A program made the translations under genes and the position numbers. A DNA stretch of 34,356 bases, from NCBI RefSeq assembly GCF_007197645.1, contig NZ_VKGK01000048.1, positions 1 to 34,356 of the forward strand. The letters run 5' to 3'. Below the pieces are notes generated by a model. It had not been told where the DNA came from. It did not search any database and worked only from the letters and a program-made list of their open reading frames with translations. Each line of letters begins with the position of its first letter. Positions within the stretch are counted from its first letter, which is position 1. Positions 8,339 through 16,146 of the stretch are shown piece after piece. This DNA is from Shewanella hanedai (GTDB lineage: Bacteria; Pseudomonadota; Gammaproteobacteria; Enterobacterales; Shewanellaceae).

Positions 8339-9208
8339 TTACATCGCTTTACTAATCCTTATAACCACACGCCTGTTTCGCGCACGTTCATCTATCGTGT
8401 CATTAGATGCAACATGATTACGTTCACCGTGCCCTACCGTATGGATACGATCTTTGGTTATTCCTGCAGAGATAAAGAACTCTTTAACGGAATCTGCTCG
8501 TTCGTCTGATATTTTTTGGTTAATAGAACGACCACCATAACTGTCAGTATAAGCATCAATTAACACTAACTCGACATCAGGATCATAGGAAAGATACTCT
8601 TGTACTTTAGCAATCTGTGCTTTGGCATAGCGAGTAAGCTCTTTACCACCAAATTCATAGGTCAACACAGTAAACGCAATATCATCAAAACTATAGGGTA
8701 ACAGGCCAGATAAACAGGATTTAAACTCACTGTATTTTCGATTGAAGTTGACCGCTGACAGACCAACGGCAATTTTATTGCTGCGGTTATACCAATCGGC
8801 ATAATAGAAGGTTGGCTGCATTCCTTGTTCTAGTTCGGCGAGCATAGACCAAGCAGCATTTCGTGGGACTTCGCCACTGAAATATTTCTGATAGGTAAGC
8901 TCTGTGATCTCTTTAGAGAGAATCCCAGGACGCCAAGCGGGCGCTAGACTCATCAATTTGGCTTGGGTCACTTGATCCGGTTTAACCCACATGTCTAAGT
9001 TAAAAATGAGGTTGTGATCTTTGCCTGCTTCGCTGGTAAAGACGGCTTTACCATAGGCCGGAATGTCATGTTCGAGACGACACATAATAGGCGTATTACC
9101 ACTTAGCTCCCATTGGGATTGATCCAACGAGGCAACATAGTGACGCAATTCTGCACTCGCCGTGAGAGGCAGAAACACCGTTAACACTAGTAATACTCTT
9201 AGCCACAT
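8339..9208 (-). CDS. motY: Flagellar motor protein MotY (T-ring component)
   Basis: Component of the T-ring that holds the sodium-driven polar flagellar stator (MotX/PomAB) in Vibrio and Shewanella. 289 residues, against about 293 in Vibrio. It has a signal peptide (MWLRVLLVLTVFLPLTASA), a MotY-specific N-terminal domain with PIMCRLEHDIPAYGKAVF and AWRPG, a cysteine in CLSGLLPYSFDDIAFT, and a C-terminal OmpA-like peptidoglycan-binding domain with IDAYTDSYGGR and ERARNRRVVI. The match to the Vibrio protein is seen along the whole length. The ATG at 9208 has only a weak ribosome site. A clear FliA promoter lies upstream, so expression is expected late in the flagellar hierarchy although no other flagellar gene is nearby. 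Confidence 0.95.
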   Translation of the reverse strand: MWLRVLLVLTVFLPLTASAELRHYVASLDQSQWELSGNTPIMCRLEHDIPAYGKAVFTSEAGKDHNLIFNLDMWVKPDQVTQAKLMSLAPAWRPGILSKEITELTYQKYFSGEVPRNAAWSMLAELEQGMQPTFYYADWYNRSNKIAVGLSAVNFNRKYSEFKSCLSGLLPYSFDDIAFTVLTYEFGGKELTRYAKAQIAKVQEYLSYDPDVELVLIDAYTDSYGGRSINQKISDERADSVKEFFISAGITKDRIHTVGHGERNHVASNDTIDERARNRRVVIRISKAM

Positions 9209-9240
9209 ACAAAGTACTCATATTTATTCTATTACTTAGC

Positions 9241-9267
9241 CTATCGGCACATTTTTACATACCTTTA
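9241..9267 (-). promoter_or_regulatory. FliA (sigma-28) flagellar promoter of motY
   Basis: On the minus strand, TAAAGGTA (9260-9267), 11 nt, then GCCGATAG (9241-9248). The sigma-28 consensus is TAAAGTTT-N11-GCCGATAA, so 6 of 8 and 7 of 8 positions match at exact spacing. It lies 33 bp upstream of the motY start codon. Confidence 0.85.
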
Positions 9268-9348
9268 GCTTATAAAACAACCAATCAAACATGACAGCAT
9301 TCACTCGTTGCCTCATAATAGCGACCTGCTAACTATTTGGACATGTTA

Positions 9349-10023
9349 ATGAGCGAAATTTGCGACGCTAATAAATTAAGTAACCGTTTTCGAGGCTACT
9401 TCCCCGTTGTCATTGATGTTGAAACAGCGGGTTTCAATGCCCAGACTGATGCGTTGCTTGAAATCGCCGTCACCATGCTCAAGATGGATGATGAAGGTAT
9501 CCTAAGTTTAGACAAGACTTTACATTTTAACATCGAACCTTTTGAAGGCGCGAATCTGGAACCTGAAGCGTTAGCATTCACAGGCATCGATCCCACGAAT
9601 CCATTGCGCGGAGCTATCAGTGAGAAAGAGGCTTTTCTGGAGATCTTTAAAGAGGTCAAAAAGGCTCAAAAAGCCGTTGGCTGTCATCGAAGCATTATTG
9701 TTGCCCATAATGCCGCTTTCGATCATGGTTTTGTGACTCAGGCTATCGAACGCTGTGCCCTTAAACGCTCACCTTTCCACCCCTTCGCCACGTTTGATAC
9801 TGCGGCACTGTCGGGCCTTGCACTTGGTCATACAGTATTAGCTAAGGCCTGTTCAATTGCCGGGATCCCCTTTGATAATAATGAGGCTCACTCAGCATTG
9901 TACGACACTGAACGCACAGCAGAGCTATTTTGCCTAATAGTTAACCGTTGGAAAGCACTGGGCGGATGGCCGTTGGCTGTTGATGACGAGAGTACTGAAG
10001 ACAACAGTAGTGAAGAAGCTTAA
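9349..10023 (+). CDS. rnt: Ribonuclease T
   Basis: DEDDh-type 3'-5' exoribonuclease that trims the 3' ends of tRNA (CCA turnover) and of 23S and 5S rRNA. Starting at ATG 9349 (MSEICDANKL) gives 224 residues. This places the catalytic residues at Asp23 and Glu25 (VIDVETAGF), Asp125 (NAAFDHG), His181 (AHSALYD) and Asp186, the same numbers as in E. coli RNase T. Upstream in-frame TTG 9337 and ATG 9343 are therefore less likely. GGA lies 7 nt before the chosen start. It is divergent from motY and convergent with the peroxiredoxin gene. Confidence 0.97.
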   Translation: MSEICDANKLSNRFRGYFPVVIDVETAGFNAQTDALLEIAVTMLKMDDEGILSLDKTLHFNIEPFEGANLEPEALAFTGIDPTNPLRGAISEKEAFLEIFKEVKKAQKAVGCHRSIIVAHNAAFDHGFVTQAIERCALKRSPFHPFATFDTAALSGLALGHTVLAKACSIAGIPFDNNEAHSALYDTERTAELFCLIVNRWKALGGWPLAVDDESTEDNSSEEA

Positions 10024-10050
10024 CTAGCAGATTTTATTAAATTACGGACA

Positions 10051-10082
10051 CAAAAAAGCTGCGATAAACGCAGCTTTTTTTA
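10051..10082. terminator. bidirectional terminator between rnt and the peroxiredoxin gene
   Basis: A GCTGCG (10058-10063) / CGCAGC (10069-10074) stem with loop ATAAA has six A on its left and seven T on its right, so it can serve both convergent genes. Confidence 0.9.
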
Positions 10083-10110
10083 TGCTTGAACAACTATTAA
10101 TTATTGAAAA

Positions 10111-10716
10111 TTATAGAGCGTCAGCATTATCATTTAGGTAAGAAGCAACACCTTCTGGACTTGCATCCATACCTTTGTCGCCTTTTTCCCAACCAGCTGG
10201 GCAAACGTCACCGTGCTCTTCGTGGAATTGAAGTGCATCGATCATACGTAGCATTTCATCAACGTTACGACCTAGTGGAAGATCGTTCACAACTTGGTGA
10301 CGAACTTGACCTTCTTTGTCGATTAGGAAAGAACCACGGAAAGCAACACCCGCTTCTGGATGCTCAACATCGTATGCTTTACAGATTTCATGCTTAACGT
10401 CAGCAACCAATGTGTACTGAACTGGACCAATCCCGCCTTGAGCGACAGGAGTGTTACGCCATGCATTGTGAGTGAACTGTGAATCGATAGACACACCAAT
10501 CACTTCAACGCCACGCTTCTTGAACTCTTCGATACGGTGATCGAAAGCAATTAGCTCAGATGGGCATACGAAAGTAAAATCAAGTGGGTAGAAAAAAACT
10601 ACCGTTGGCTTGCCTTGAATTGCTTCAGAAAGGTTAAAGCTATCAACGATTTCGCCATTAGCCAGAACAGCTGCAGCAGTGAAGTCAGGTGCCGGACGGC
10701 CTACTAATACGCTCAT
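10111..10716 (-). CDS. Typical 2-Cys peroxiredoxin (AhpC/TSA family)
   Basis: Cytoplasmic thiol peroxidase that reduces H2O2, organic hydroperoxides and peroxynitrite. 201 residues from ATG 10716, which follows GGAGA; a 13-residue in-frame extension to 10755 lacks support. Peroxidatic Cys51 lies in FYPLDFTFVCPSEL, and resolving Cys172 in GDVCPAGW. The GGIG element (94-97) linked to overoxidation sensitivity is present, but the C-terminal YF partner is not (the tail ends SYLNDNADAL). No AhpF-type reductase is adjacent, so thioredoxin is the likely reductant (inference). It has its own promoter and shares a terminator with rnt. Confidence 0.95.
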   Translation of the reverse strand: MSVLVGRPAPDFTAAAVLANGEIVDSFNLSEAIQGKPTVVFFYPLDFTFVCPSELIAFDHRIEEFKKRGVEVIGVSIDSQFTHNAWRNTPVAQGGIGPVQYTLVADVKHEICKAYDVEHPEAGVAFRGSFLIDKEGQVRHQVVNDLPLGRNVDEMLRMIDALQFHEEHGDVCPAGWEKGDKGMDASPEGVASYLNDNADAL

Positions 10717-10769
10717 TTTATATCTCCATCTATGGATTGAAAAACTGTTTTTCATTTAAATCTTATCGC

Positions 10770-10797
10770 ATTATAGGCACTGTTTACTCCTGCACAA
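10770..10797 (-). promoter_or_regulatory. probable promoter of the peroxiredoxin gene
   Basis: On the minus strand TTGTGC (10792-10797), 16 nt, then a perfect TATAAT (10770-10775). The start codon is 54 bp downstream. No OxyR site could be picked out by eye. Confidence 0.5.
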
Positions 10798-11018
10798 GTC
10801 AATAACACGCCTTTTACTAAATATTCCTCTTTACGGTGCTTTTGTAGCCTTAATAACCTTAACAAAAGCGCTGTTATTTACAGTTCATGCTTATTTATCA
10901 CCACAGAGAGTTAACAACTTACCGATTTAAGCAGAAAAATGTGCTCTTTACTGGACAAATCCACGTCTGCTAAGCAAAAATAACCGCCAATCTAACGCGT
11001 AGAAAAGAAAATATAGAT

Positions 11019-12338
11019 ATGAACGCTGTTGTTATCTCGGTTTGCCTGATGTTGGGCCTCAGTTTAGCGAGGGTAAATGTCGTCGTCGCACTTACCATCT
11101 CTGCATTAGTAGCTGGACTTATTGGGGGATTGGATCTCCATCAAACGGTCGAAGCCTTTAACACTGGTCTTGGAGGAGGCGCACAGATAGCGCTAAGCTA
11201 TGCCTTACTCGGCGCCTTTGCGGTGGCTTTGTCGCATTCAGGTCTTACGACGCTCATATCAAGCAAGGTTATCGGTTTATTAGGTAAAGAACAAAACAGC
11301 ACTAACAACAAACGAGTGCGTTGGATTTTACTGTTAACGATTCTATCAATGGCTATCGCCTCACAGAATATTTTGCCGATCCATATTGCTTTTATCCCTA
11401 TTCTAATCCCCCCGCTTTTACATGTAATGTCTAAGCTAAAAATGGATCGTCGTTTAGTTGCCTGTGTGCTCACCTTTGGACTCGTGACCACCTATATGGT
11501 GTTACCCGTCGGATTTGGTGGCATCTTTTTGTACGACATCTTGCTAACTAACTTAAATAGCAACAATCTGCTTGCAGTTAGAGAGCAAGTTGCTCCAGCC
11601 ATGTTGATCCCTGCGTTAGGCATGTTTTTTGGCTTATTGGTCGCCATATTTATCAGCTACCGTAAACCTCGCGAATACAAAGAAGAACTCATCTTGGCGA
11701 CAGAGCCTGAAGAAGGCGTTAAACCACGTAATATCGCCATTGCCCTTATCGCCGTTGTCGCGACCTTAGTGGTACAGCTGTACACAGGTTCAATGATTTT
11801 CGGTGCTCTGGTCGGTTTTATCGTCTTTAGCTTTTCTGGCGCACTTAAGCATGTTGCGGATCAAGATATCTTCAACCAAGGCGTACGCATGATGGCCAAT
11901 ATCGGCTTTATCATGATATCTGCTGCTGGCTTTGCCGCCGTGATCAAGGGAACTGGCGATGTCGCTAGCTTGGTTGAGATAATGAACAGTGCCATTGGTG
12001 ACAATAAGGCACTGGCCGCCTTCTTAATGTTACTGGTGGGTTTACTTATCACGATGGGAATTGGTTCATCATTTTCAACCATCCCTATTATTGCCGCGAT
12101 TTATGTTCCTTTGGCGATGAGTTTCGGCTTCTCTATTGAAGCAACCATTGCGCTGGTAGGCACCGCTGCCGCACTTGGAGATGCAGGCTCACCCGCCTCC
12201 GAATCAACCTTAGGTCCAACTGCGGGTCTTAATGCCGATGGTCAGCATGATCATATGAAAGACAGTGTGATTCCGACTTTTATTCACTACAACATTCCAC
12301 TGTTAGTGTTTGGTTGGATTGCCGCGATGGTGCTTTAG
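11019..12338 (+). CDS. Na+/H+ antiporter family transporter (NhaC/YuiF-like)
   Basis: 439-residue inner-membrane carrier with about 11-12 hydrophobic segments. The N-terminal part (MLGLSLARVNVVVALTISALVAGLIGG) resembles the Na_H_antiport_2 N-terminal domain. The central and C-terminal parts carry the NhaC-type GIGSSFSTIPIIAAIYVPL and ALGDAGSPASESTLGPTAGL segments. Members of this group are annotated either as sodium/proton antiporters or as putative amino-acid carriers, and sequence alone does not settle the substrate. The ATG at 11019 has no strong Shine-Dalgarno. It is monocistronic, divergent from the peroxiredoxin gene and convergent with upp. Confidence 0.82.
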   Translation: MNAVVISVCLMLGLSLARVNVVVALTISALVAGLIGGLDLHQTVEAFNTGLGGGAQIALSYALLGAFAVALSHSGLTTLISSKVIGLLGKEQNSTNNKRVRWILLLTILSMAIASQNILPIHIAFIPILIPPLLHVMSKLKMDRRLVACVLTFGLVTTYMVLPVGFGGIFLYDILLTNLNSNNLLAVREQVAPAMLIPALGMFFGLLVAIFISYRKPREYKEELILATEPEEGVKPRNIAIALIAVVATLVVQLYTGSMIFGALVGFIVFSFSGALKHVADQDIFNQGVRMMANIGFIMISAAGFAAVIKGTGDVASLVEIMNSAIGDNKALAAFLMLLVGLLITMGIGSSFSTIPIIAAIYVPLAMSFGFSIEATIALVGTAAALGDAGSPASESTLGPTAGLNADGQHDHMKDSVIPTFIHYNIPLLVFGWIAAMVL

Positions 12339-12367
12339 TCTGCGAGCTAATCAGAAATCATAAAAAC

Positions 12368-12395
12368 AAAAAAGGAGCCATTTGGCTCCTTTTTT
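12368..12395. terminator. bidirectional terminator between the antiporter gene and upp
   Basis: A perfect GGAGCCA (12374-12380) / TGGCTCC (12383-12389) hairpin is bordered by A on the left and T on the right. Confidence 0.9.
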
Positions 12396-12419
12396 ACTTA
12401 ACGGGATTAACTAAAAAAA

Positions 12420-13046
12420 TTATTTAGTGCCGAAGATTTTATCGCCTGCATCACCAAGACCAGGAAGGATATAACCTTGCTCGTTCAGGCAATCATCGAT
12501 AGATGCGGTGTAAAGTTCGATATCTGGATGAGCTTTCTCAAGCGCCGTAACACCTTCTGGTGCAGCCACTAACACAAGGGCTTTAATCGAAGTGCAACCA
12601 CGGGCTTTTAACAGATCGATAGTGGAGATCATTGACCCACCTGTCGCCAACATAGGATCGACAACCAAGGCGATACGAGAAGGCATATCACTGGCAAGCT
12701 TTTCAAAATAAGGAACAGGCTCGAGTGTTTCTTCGTCGCGGTACATGCCCACAACCGAAATACGCGCACTTGGAATATGCTCTAACACACCATCCATCAT
12801 ACCAAGACCAGCACGAAGAATAGGCACAACCGTGACCTTCTTACCTTTAATCTGCTCTACTTCAACAGGGCCGTTCCAACCTTCGATGGTCACTGTTTCA
12901 GTTTCAAAATCAGCGGTTGCTTCATAAGTTAGAAGACTACCCACCTCTGCAGCCAGTTCACGAAAACGTTTAGTGCTGATATCACCTTCACGCATTAACC
13001 CGATTTTATGACGAACTAAAGGATGTTTAACTTCGACAACTTTCAT
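12420..13046 (-). CDS. upp: Uracil phosphoribosyltransferase
   Basis: Pyrimidine salvage enzyme: uracil + PRPP to UMP + PPi. 208 residues, the same length as the E. coli enzyme. The N-terminus MKVVEVKHPLVRHKIGLMR is typical, the PRPP loop is VVDPMLATGGSM, and the uracil-binding C-terminal segment is YILPGLGDAGDKIFGTK. The ATG follows AGGAGAAG. It lies divergent from purM-purN, the same arrangement as in E. coli. Confidence 0.98.
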   Translation of the reverse strand: MKVVEVKHPLVRHKIGLMREGDISTKRFRELAAEVGSLLTYEATADFETETVTIEGWNGPVEVEQIKGKKVTVVPILRAGLGMMDGVLEHIPSARISVVGMYRDEETLEPVPYFEKLASDMPSRIALVVDPMLATGGSMISTIDLLKARGCTSIKALVLVAAPEGVTALEKAHPDIELYTASIDDCLNEQGYILPGLGDAGDKIFGTK

Positions 13047-13259
13047 CTTCTTCTCCTGATTTTTTACATTTCAACAAGCAAATTCAGAAGATTTTAGTGT
13101 ATTTGTCCGCAATGGAAAACATAAAGTTTTAAAAACCCAATAAATCGTGACCTATGTCAGGTCTTATATCTTCATTCTCCCCCTTTCGAGTGATGACACA
13201 AGCTGTTAGAATAGCGCCGCATAAAATCCAATAACTATTCTGTACCCGAGAGGATCTTC

Positions 13260-14297
13260 GTGAGCACTCCTACCCAACTAAGCTATAAAGATGCAGGTGT
13301 TGATATCGACGCCGGAAATGCACTTGTTGATAATATTAAGACTGCCGTGAAACGTACCCACCGTCCAGAAGTTATGGGCAATTTAGGTGGATTTGGTGCT
13401 CTGTGTGAGTTGCCAACTAAGTACAAACACCCAGTTCTGGTTTCTGGCACCGATGGTGTTGGTACTAAGTTGAGATTAGCCATTGACTATAAAAAGCACG
13501 ACACGGTCGGAATTGACCTTGTTGCTATGTGCTCTAACGATTTAATCGTCTCTGGTGCTGAGCCACTTTTCTTCCTCGACTACTATGCCACTGGCAAACT
13601 AGACGTTGATGCGGCGACGGCTGTCGTTAAAGGTATTGCAGAGGGTTGTGTACAATCTGGCTGCGCCTTAATCGGTGGCGAAACTGCTGAAATGCCTGGC
13701 ATGTATGAAGGCGATGACTACGACTTAGCTGGCTTCTGTGTTGGCGTCGTCGAAAAAGCTGACATTATCGATGGCACTAAAGTGGTTGCCGGTGACTCCC
13801 TTATCGCACTTGGTGCTAGCGGACCACATTCAAATGGCTTTTCTCTTATCCGTAAGGTACTAGAAGTCAGTGGCGCAGATCCAGAGCAAGAGCTTGAAGG
13901 TAAGGCCTTAATTGATCACTTACTAGAGCCTACAAAAATTTATGTTAAGTCACTGCTTAAACTGATTGAACAATCAGATATACATGCAATGGCACACATC
14001 ACAGGCGGTGGATTTTGGGAAAATATCCCACGTGTACTACCTGATGATTGTAAAGCCGTTATCCAAGGTGATTCATGGAAGTGGCCTACAATCTTCAACT
14101 GGCTAATGGAAAACGGCAACATAGCAGAATTTGAGATGTACCGTACATTCAACTGTGGAGTCGGCATGGTTGTCGCCCTTCCAAGTGACAAAGTTGAAGC
14201 AGCGCTTACATTGCTAAATGCTGAAGGCGAAAAAGCCTGGTTAATTGGTGAAATTGCCAATCGCAATGACAATGAAGAGCAAGTGGAGATCCTGTAA
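13260..14297 (+). CDS. purM: Phosphoribosylformylglycinamidine cyclo-ligase (AIR synthetase)
   Basis: Fifth step of purine synthesis: FGAM + ATP to AIR. 345 residues, the E. coli length. The start is GTG 13260 (protein begins MSTPTQLSYKDAGVDIDAGN), with GAGAGGA 6 nt upstream. Motifs seen are SYKDAGVDIDAGN, VSGTDGVGTKL, GIDLVAMCSNDL, GGETAEMPGMY and HITGGGFWENIPR. It overlaps purN by 1 nt. No clear PurR box could be recognised upstream. Confidence 0.98.
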   Translation: MSTPTQLSYKDAGVDIDAGNALVDNIKTAVKRTHRPEVMGNLGGFGALCELPTKYKHPVLVSGTDGVGTKLRLAIDYKKHDTVGIDLVAMCSNDLIVSGAEPLFFLDYYATGKLDVDAATAVVKGIAEGCVQSGCALIGGETAEMPGMYEGDDYDLAGFCVGVVEKADIIDGTKVVAGDSLIALGASGPHSNGFSLIRKVLEVSGADPEQELEGKALIDHLLEPTKIYVKSLLKLIEQSDIHAMAHITGGGFWENIPRVLPDDCKAVIQGDSWKWPTIFNWLMENGNIAEFEMYRTFNCGVGMVVALPSDKVEAALTLLNAEGEKAWLIGEIANRNDNEEQVEIL

Positions 14298-14941
14298 TGT
14301 CTGTTAGCTGTCGCGTATTAGTCTTAATCTCGGGAAATGGCAGTAATTTACAAGCCATTATCGACGGATGCGATGATAATCTTCAAGCCGATGTTGTGGG
14401 TGTTATCAGTAACAAACCCGATGCTTACGGCCTGATCCGCGCTCACCAAAGTGAGATTGATACCAGCTGTGTGATAGCTTATAAAGACGAAACTCGTGTC
14501 GAGTATGACGCCAGACTAAAATTGGCTATCGATAAGTACCAACCGGATCTTATTGTACTGGCAGGTTTTATGCGCATACTCAGCGACGAGTTTGTACAAG
14601 GCTTTGAAGGAAAGATGATCAACATCCACCCTTCACTTCTGCCTAAATACACCGGACTTCATACTCATCAACGCGCTATTGACGCTAAAGACCAAGTACA
14701 TGGTGTTAGCGTGCATTTTGTGACACCTGAGCTCGATTCTGGACCGGTTATTCTTCAGGCTAAAGTGCCTGTTTATGAAGAAGACACTTGTGAGATACTT
14801 GCTCTGCGTGTTAACGAACAAGAGCATGCAATATATCCTTTGGTCGTTAAGTGGTTCAGTCAAAACAGACTAGCAATGCTTAATGGTAAAGCCGTACTTG
14901 ATAGCGTAGAACTTGGCGCTGCAGGTTACGCTGTAGATTAA
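14297..14941 (+). CDS. purN: Phosphoribosylglycinamide formyltransferase
   Basis: Third step of purine synthesis: 10-formyl-THF + GAR to FGAR. 214 residues. It has the N-terminal phosphate-binding loop VLISGNGSNLQAI, the catalytic region MINIHPSLLPKYTGLHTHQRAI (Asn and His of the N-H-D triad) and HGVSVHFVTPELDSGPVI with the catalytic Asp. Its ATG overlaps the purM stop (TAATG), so the two are translationally coupled. A hairpin terminator 50 nt downstream lies inside a transposase relic. Confidence 0.98.
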   Translation: MSVSCRVLVLISGNGSNLQAIIDGCDDNLQADVVGVISNKPDAYGLIRAHQSEIDTSCVIAYKDETRVEYDARLKLAIDKYQPDLIVLAGFMRILSDEFVQGFEGKMINIHPSLLPKYTGLHTHQRAIDAKDQVHGVSVHFVTPELDSGPVILQAKVPVYEEDTCEILALRVNEQEHAIYPLVVKWFSQNRLAMLNGKAVLDSVELGAAGYAVD

Positions 14942-14950
14942 GCACTAACT

Positions 14951-15098
14951 CTGTCCTGTCCTCTCCTGAAATAGGTTGACGGTTTTATTAGACCAGTAGC
15001 TTCTGCTTCTGGTCTTTTTTGTGCACTTGATTTGACGTTTTCATCCCCAAGCTCAAATGCGGCCTCATTTCATTGTAGTGTCTTGTCGCTAAGCCTAA
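14951..15098 (-). pseudogene. IS3-type transposase C-terminal remnant with element end
   Basis: On the minus strand, codons from 15098 to the TAA at 14988 read TRHYNEMRPHLSLGMKT, then SNQVHKKDQ and a lysine/leucine tail. The YNEMRPHLSLG block is the characteristic C-terminal segment of IS3-family OrfB (DDE) integrases. Beyond the stop, 14951-14982 contains CTCCTGAAATAGGTTGAC, which looks like the terminal inverted repeat of such an element. Nothing upstream of about 15098 continues the transposase, so only the last 37 codons and one end survive. Confidence 0.8.
14991..15020 (+). terminator. purN terminator, built from the IS remnant
   Basis: GACCAG (14991-14996) pairs with CTGGTC (15009-15014), with further pairing of AG/CT inside, and is followed by six T. 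It coincides with the last codons and stop of the IS3 transposase relic. Confidence 0.8.
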
Positions 15099-15227
15099 GT
15101 TTTATGACAAAGCCATTGTGCTCCCGCCTAAATGGGTTATATATAGAAGCTAGAAATTAACGAGTTACGTAAACAAAGCGCTTTAATAGCTATTTTTTCA
15201 AACAAAACCGCAAACCGAGAGCCACTA

Positions 15228-15974
15228 ATGAAAAATATTATTTGCGATATCGATGGCGTTTTACTGCATGACAACCAATTAATCCCTGGCAGCGACAAGT
15301 TTATACATCGCGTGCTTGAACAAGGTAACCCATTGGTTGTCTTAACTAACTACCCAGTACAAACAGGTAAAGATCTACAAAACAGATTAGGCGCTGCTGG
15401 CATTAAGATCCCTGAAGAGTGTTTTTACACCTCAGCGATGGCCACGGCTGACTTTCTGAAACATCAAACGGGCAACAAAGCCTATGTGATTGGCGAAGGC
15501 GCCCTCACCCATGAGCTTTACAAAGCCGGCTTTACTATTACCGATATTAATCCAGATTTTGTGATAGTCGGTGAAACTCGCTCTTACAACTGGGAGATGA
15601 TCCATAAAGCCGCTAAGTTTGTTGCCGAAGGTGCTAGATTTATCGCAACAAACCCAGACACCCATGGCCCATCTTTTAGCCCTGCTTGCGGAGCACTATG
15701 TGCCCCCATAGAGCGCATAACAGGTCGTCTACCATTTTATGTCGGAAAACCAAGTTCTTGGATCATTCGCTCTGCACTGAATCATATTGATGGTCATTCA
15801 GACAATACCATCATTATCGGCGATAATATGAAAACTGATATTCTGGCGGGGTTTCAAGCAGGCCTTGAGACGGTACTCGTGACAAGTGGCGTCAGTCAGC
15901 TTAGAGATGTTGAGCTCGAGCCGTTCAGGCCAAATCATATCTTTGCGTGTGCCGGTGACATTGACGTCGTGTAG
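15228..15974 (+). CDS. nagD: NagD-type HAD phosphatase (ribonucleotide monophosphatase)
   Basis: HAD superfamily class IIA hydrolase. E. coli NagD dephosphorylates UMP and GMP. 248 residues against 250 in E. coli, alignable by eye throughout. The nucleophile motif is ICDIDGVLLHDN (Asp7, Asp9), motif II is VVLTNYP, the cap includes YTSAMATADFL and GETRSYNWEM, the Lys motif is YVGKPSSW, and the acidic motif is IIGDNMKTDILAG. Here it stands alone, not beside nagBAC. The ATG follows a weak GAG. Confidence 0.95.
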   Translation: MKNIICDIDGVLLHDNQLIPGSDKFIHRVLEQGNPLVVLTNYPVQTGKDLQNRLGAAGIKIPEECFYTSAMATADFLKHQTGNKAYVIGEGALTHELYKAGFTITDINPDFVIVGETRSYNWEMIHKAAKFVAEGARFIATNPDTHGPSFSPACGALCAPIERITGRLPFYVGKPSSWIIRSALNHIDGHSDNTIIIGDNMKTDILAGFQAGLETVLVTSGVSQLRDVELEPFRPNHIFACAGDIDVV

Positions 15975-16027
15975 ACAAGGTTACATTGGCAATATTAAGC
16001 AACACATTTAACTGAATTAAACCCCTT

Positions 16028-16053
16028 GGTCCACTTGTCAACGTGGGCCTTTT
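16028..16053 (+). terminator. terminator of nagD
   Basis: GGTCCAC (16028-16034) pairs with GTGGGCC (16043-16049), one wobble, and TTTT follows. It lies 53 nt after the nagD stop. Confidence 0.7.
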
Positions 16054-16146
16054 GCATCCATTATGCTATTGGATTTATCACTAATACCTCATTAGTCGAT
16101 TAACCTCTTTCACCCTAAGCCAATAATAACAAGAATAGGATACCCC

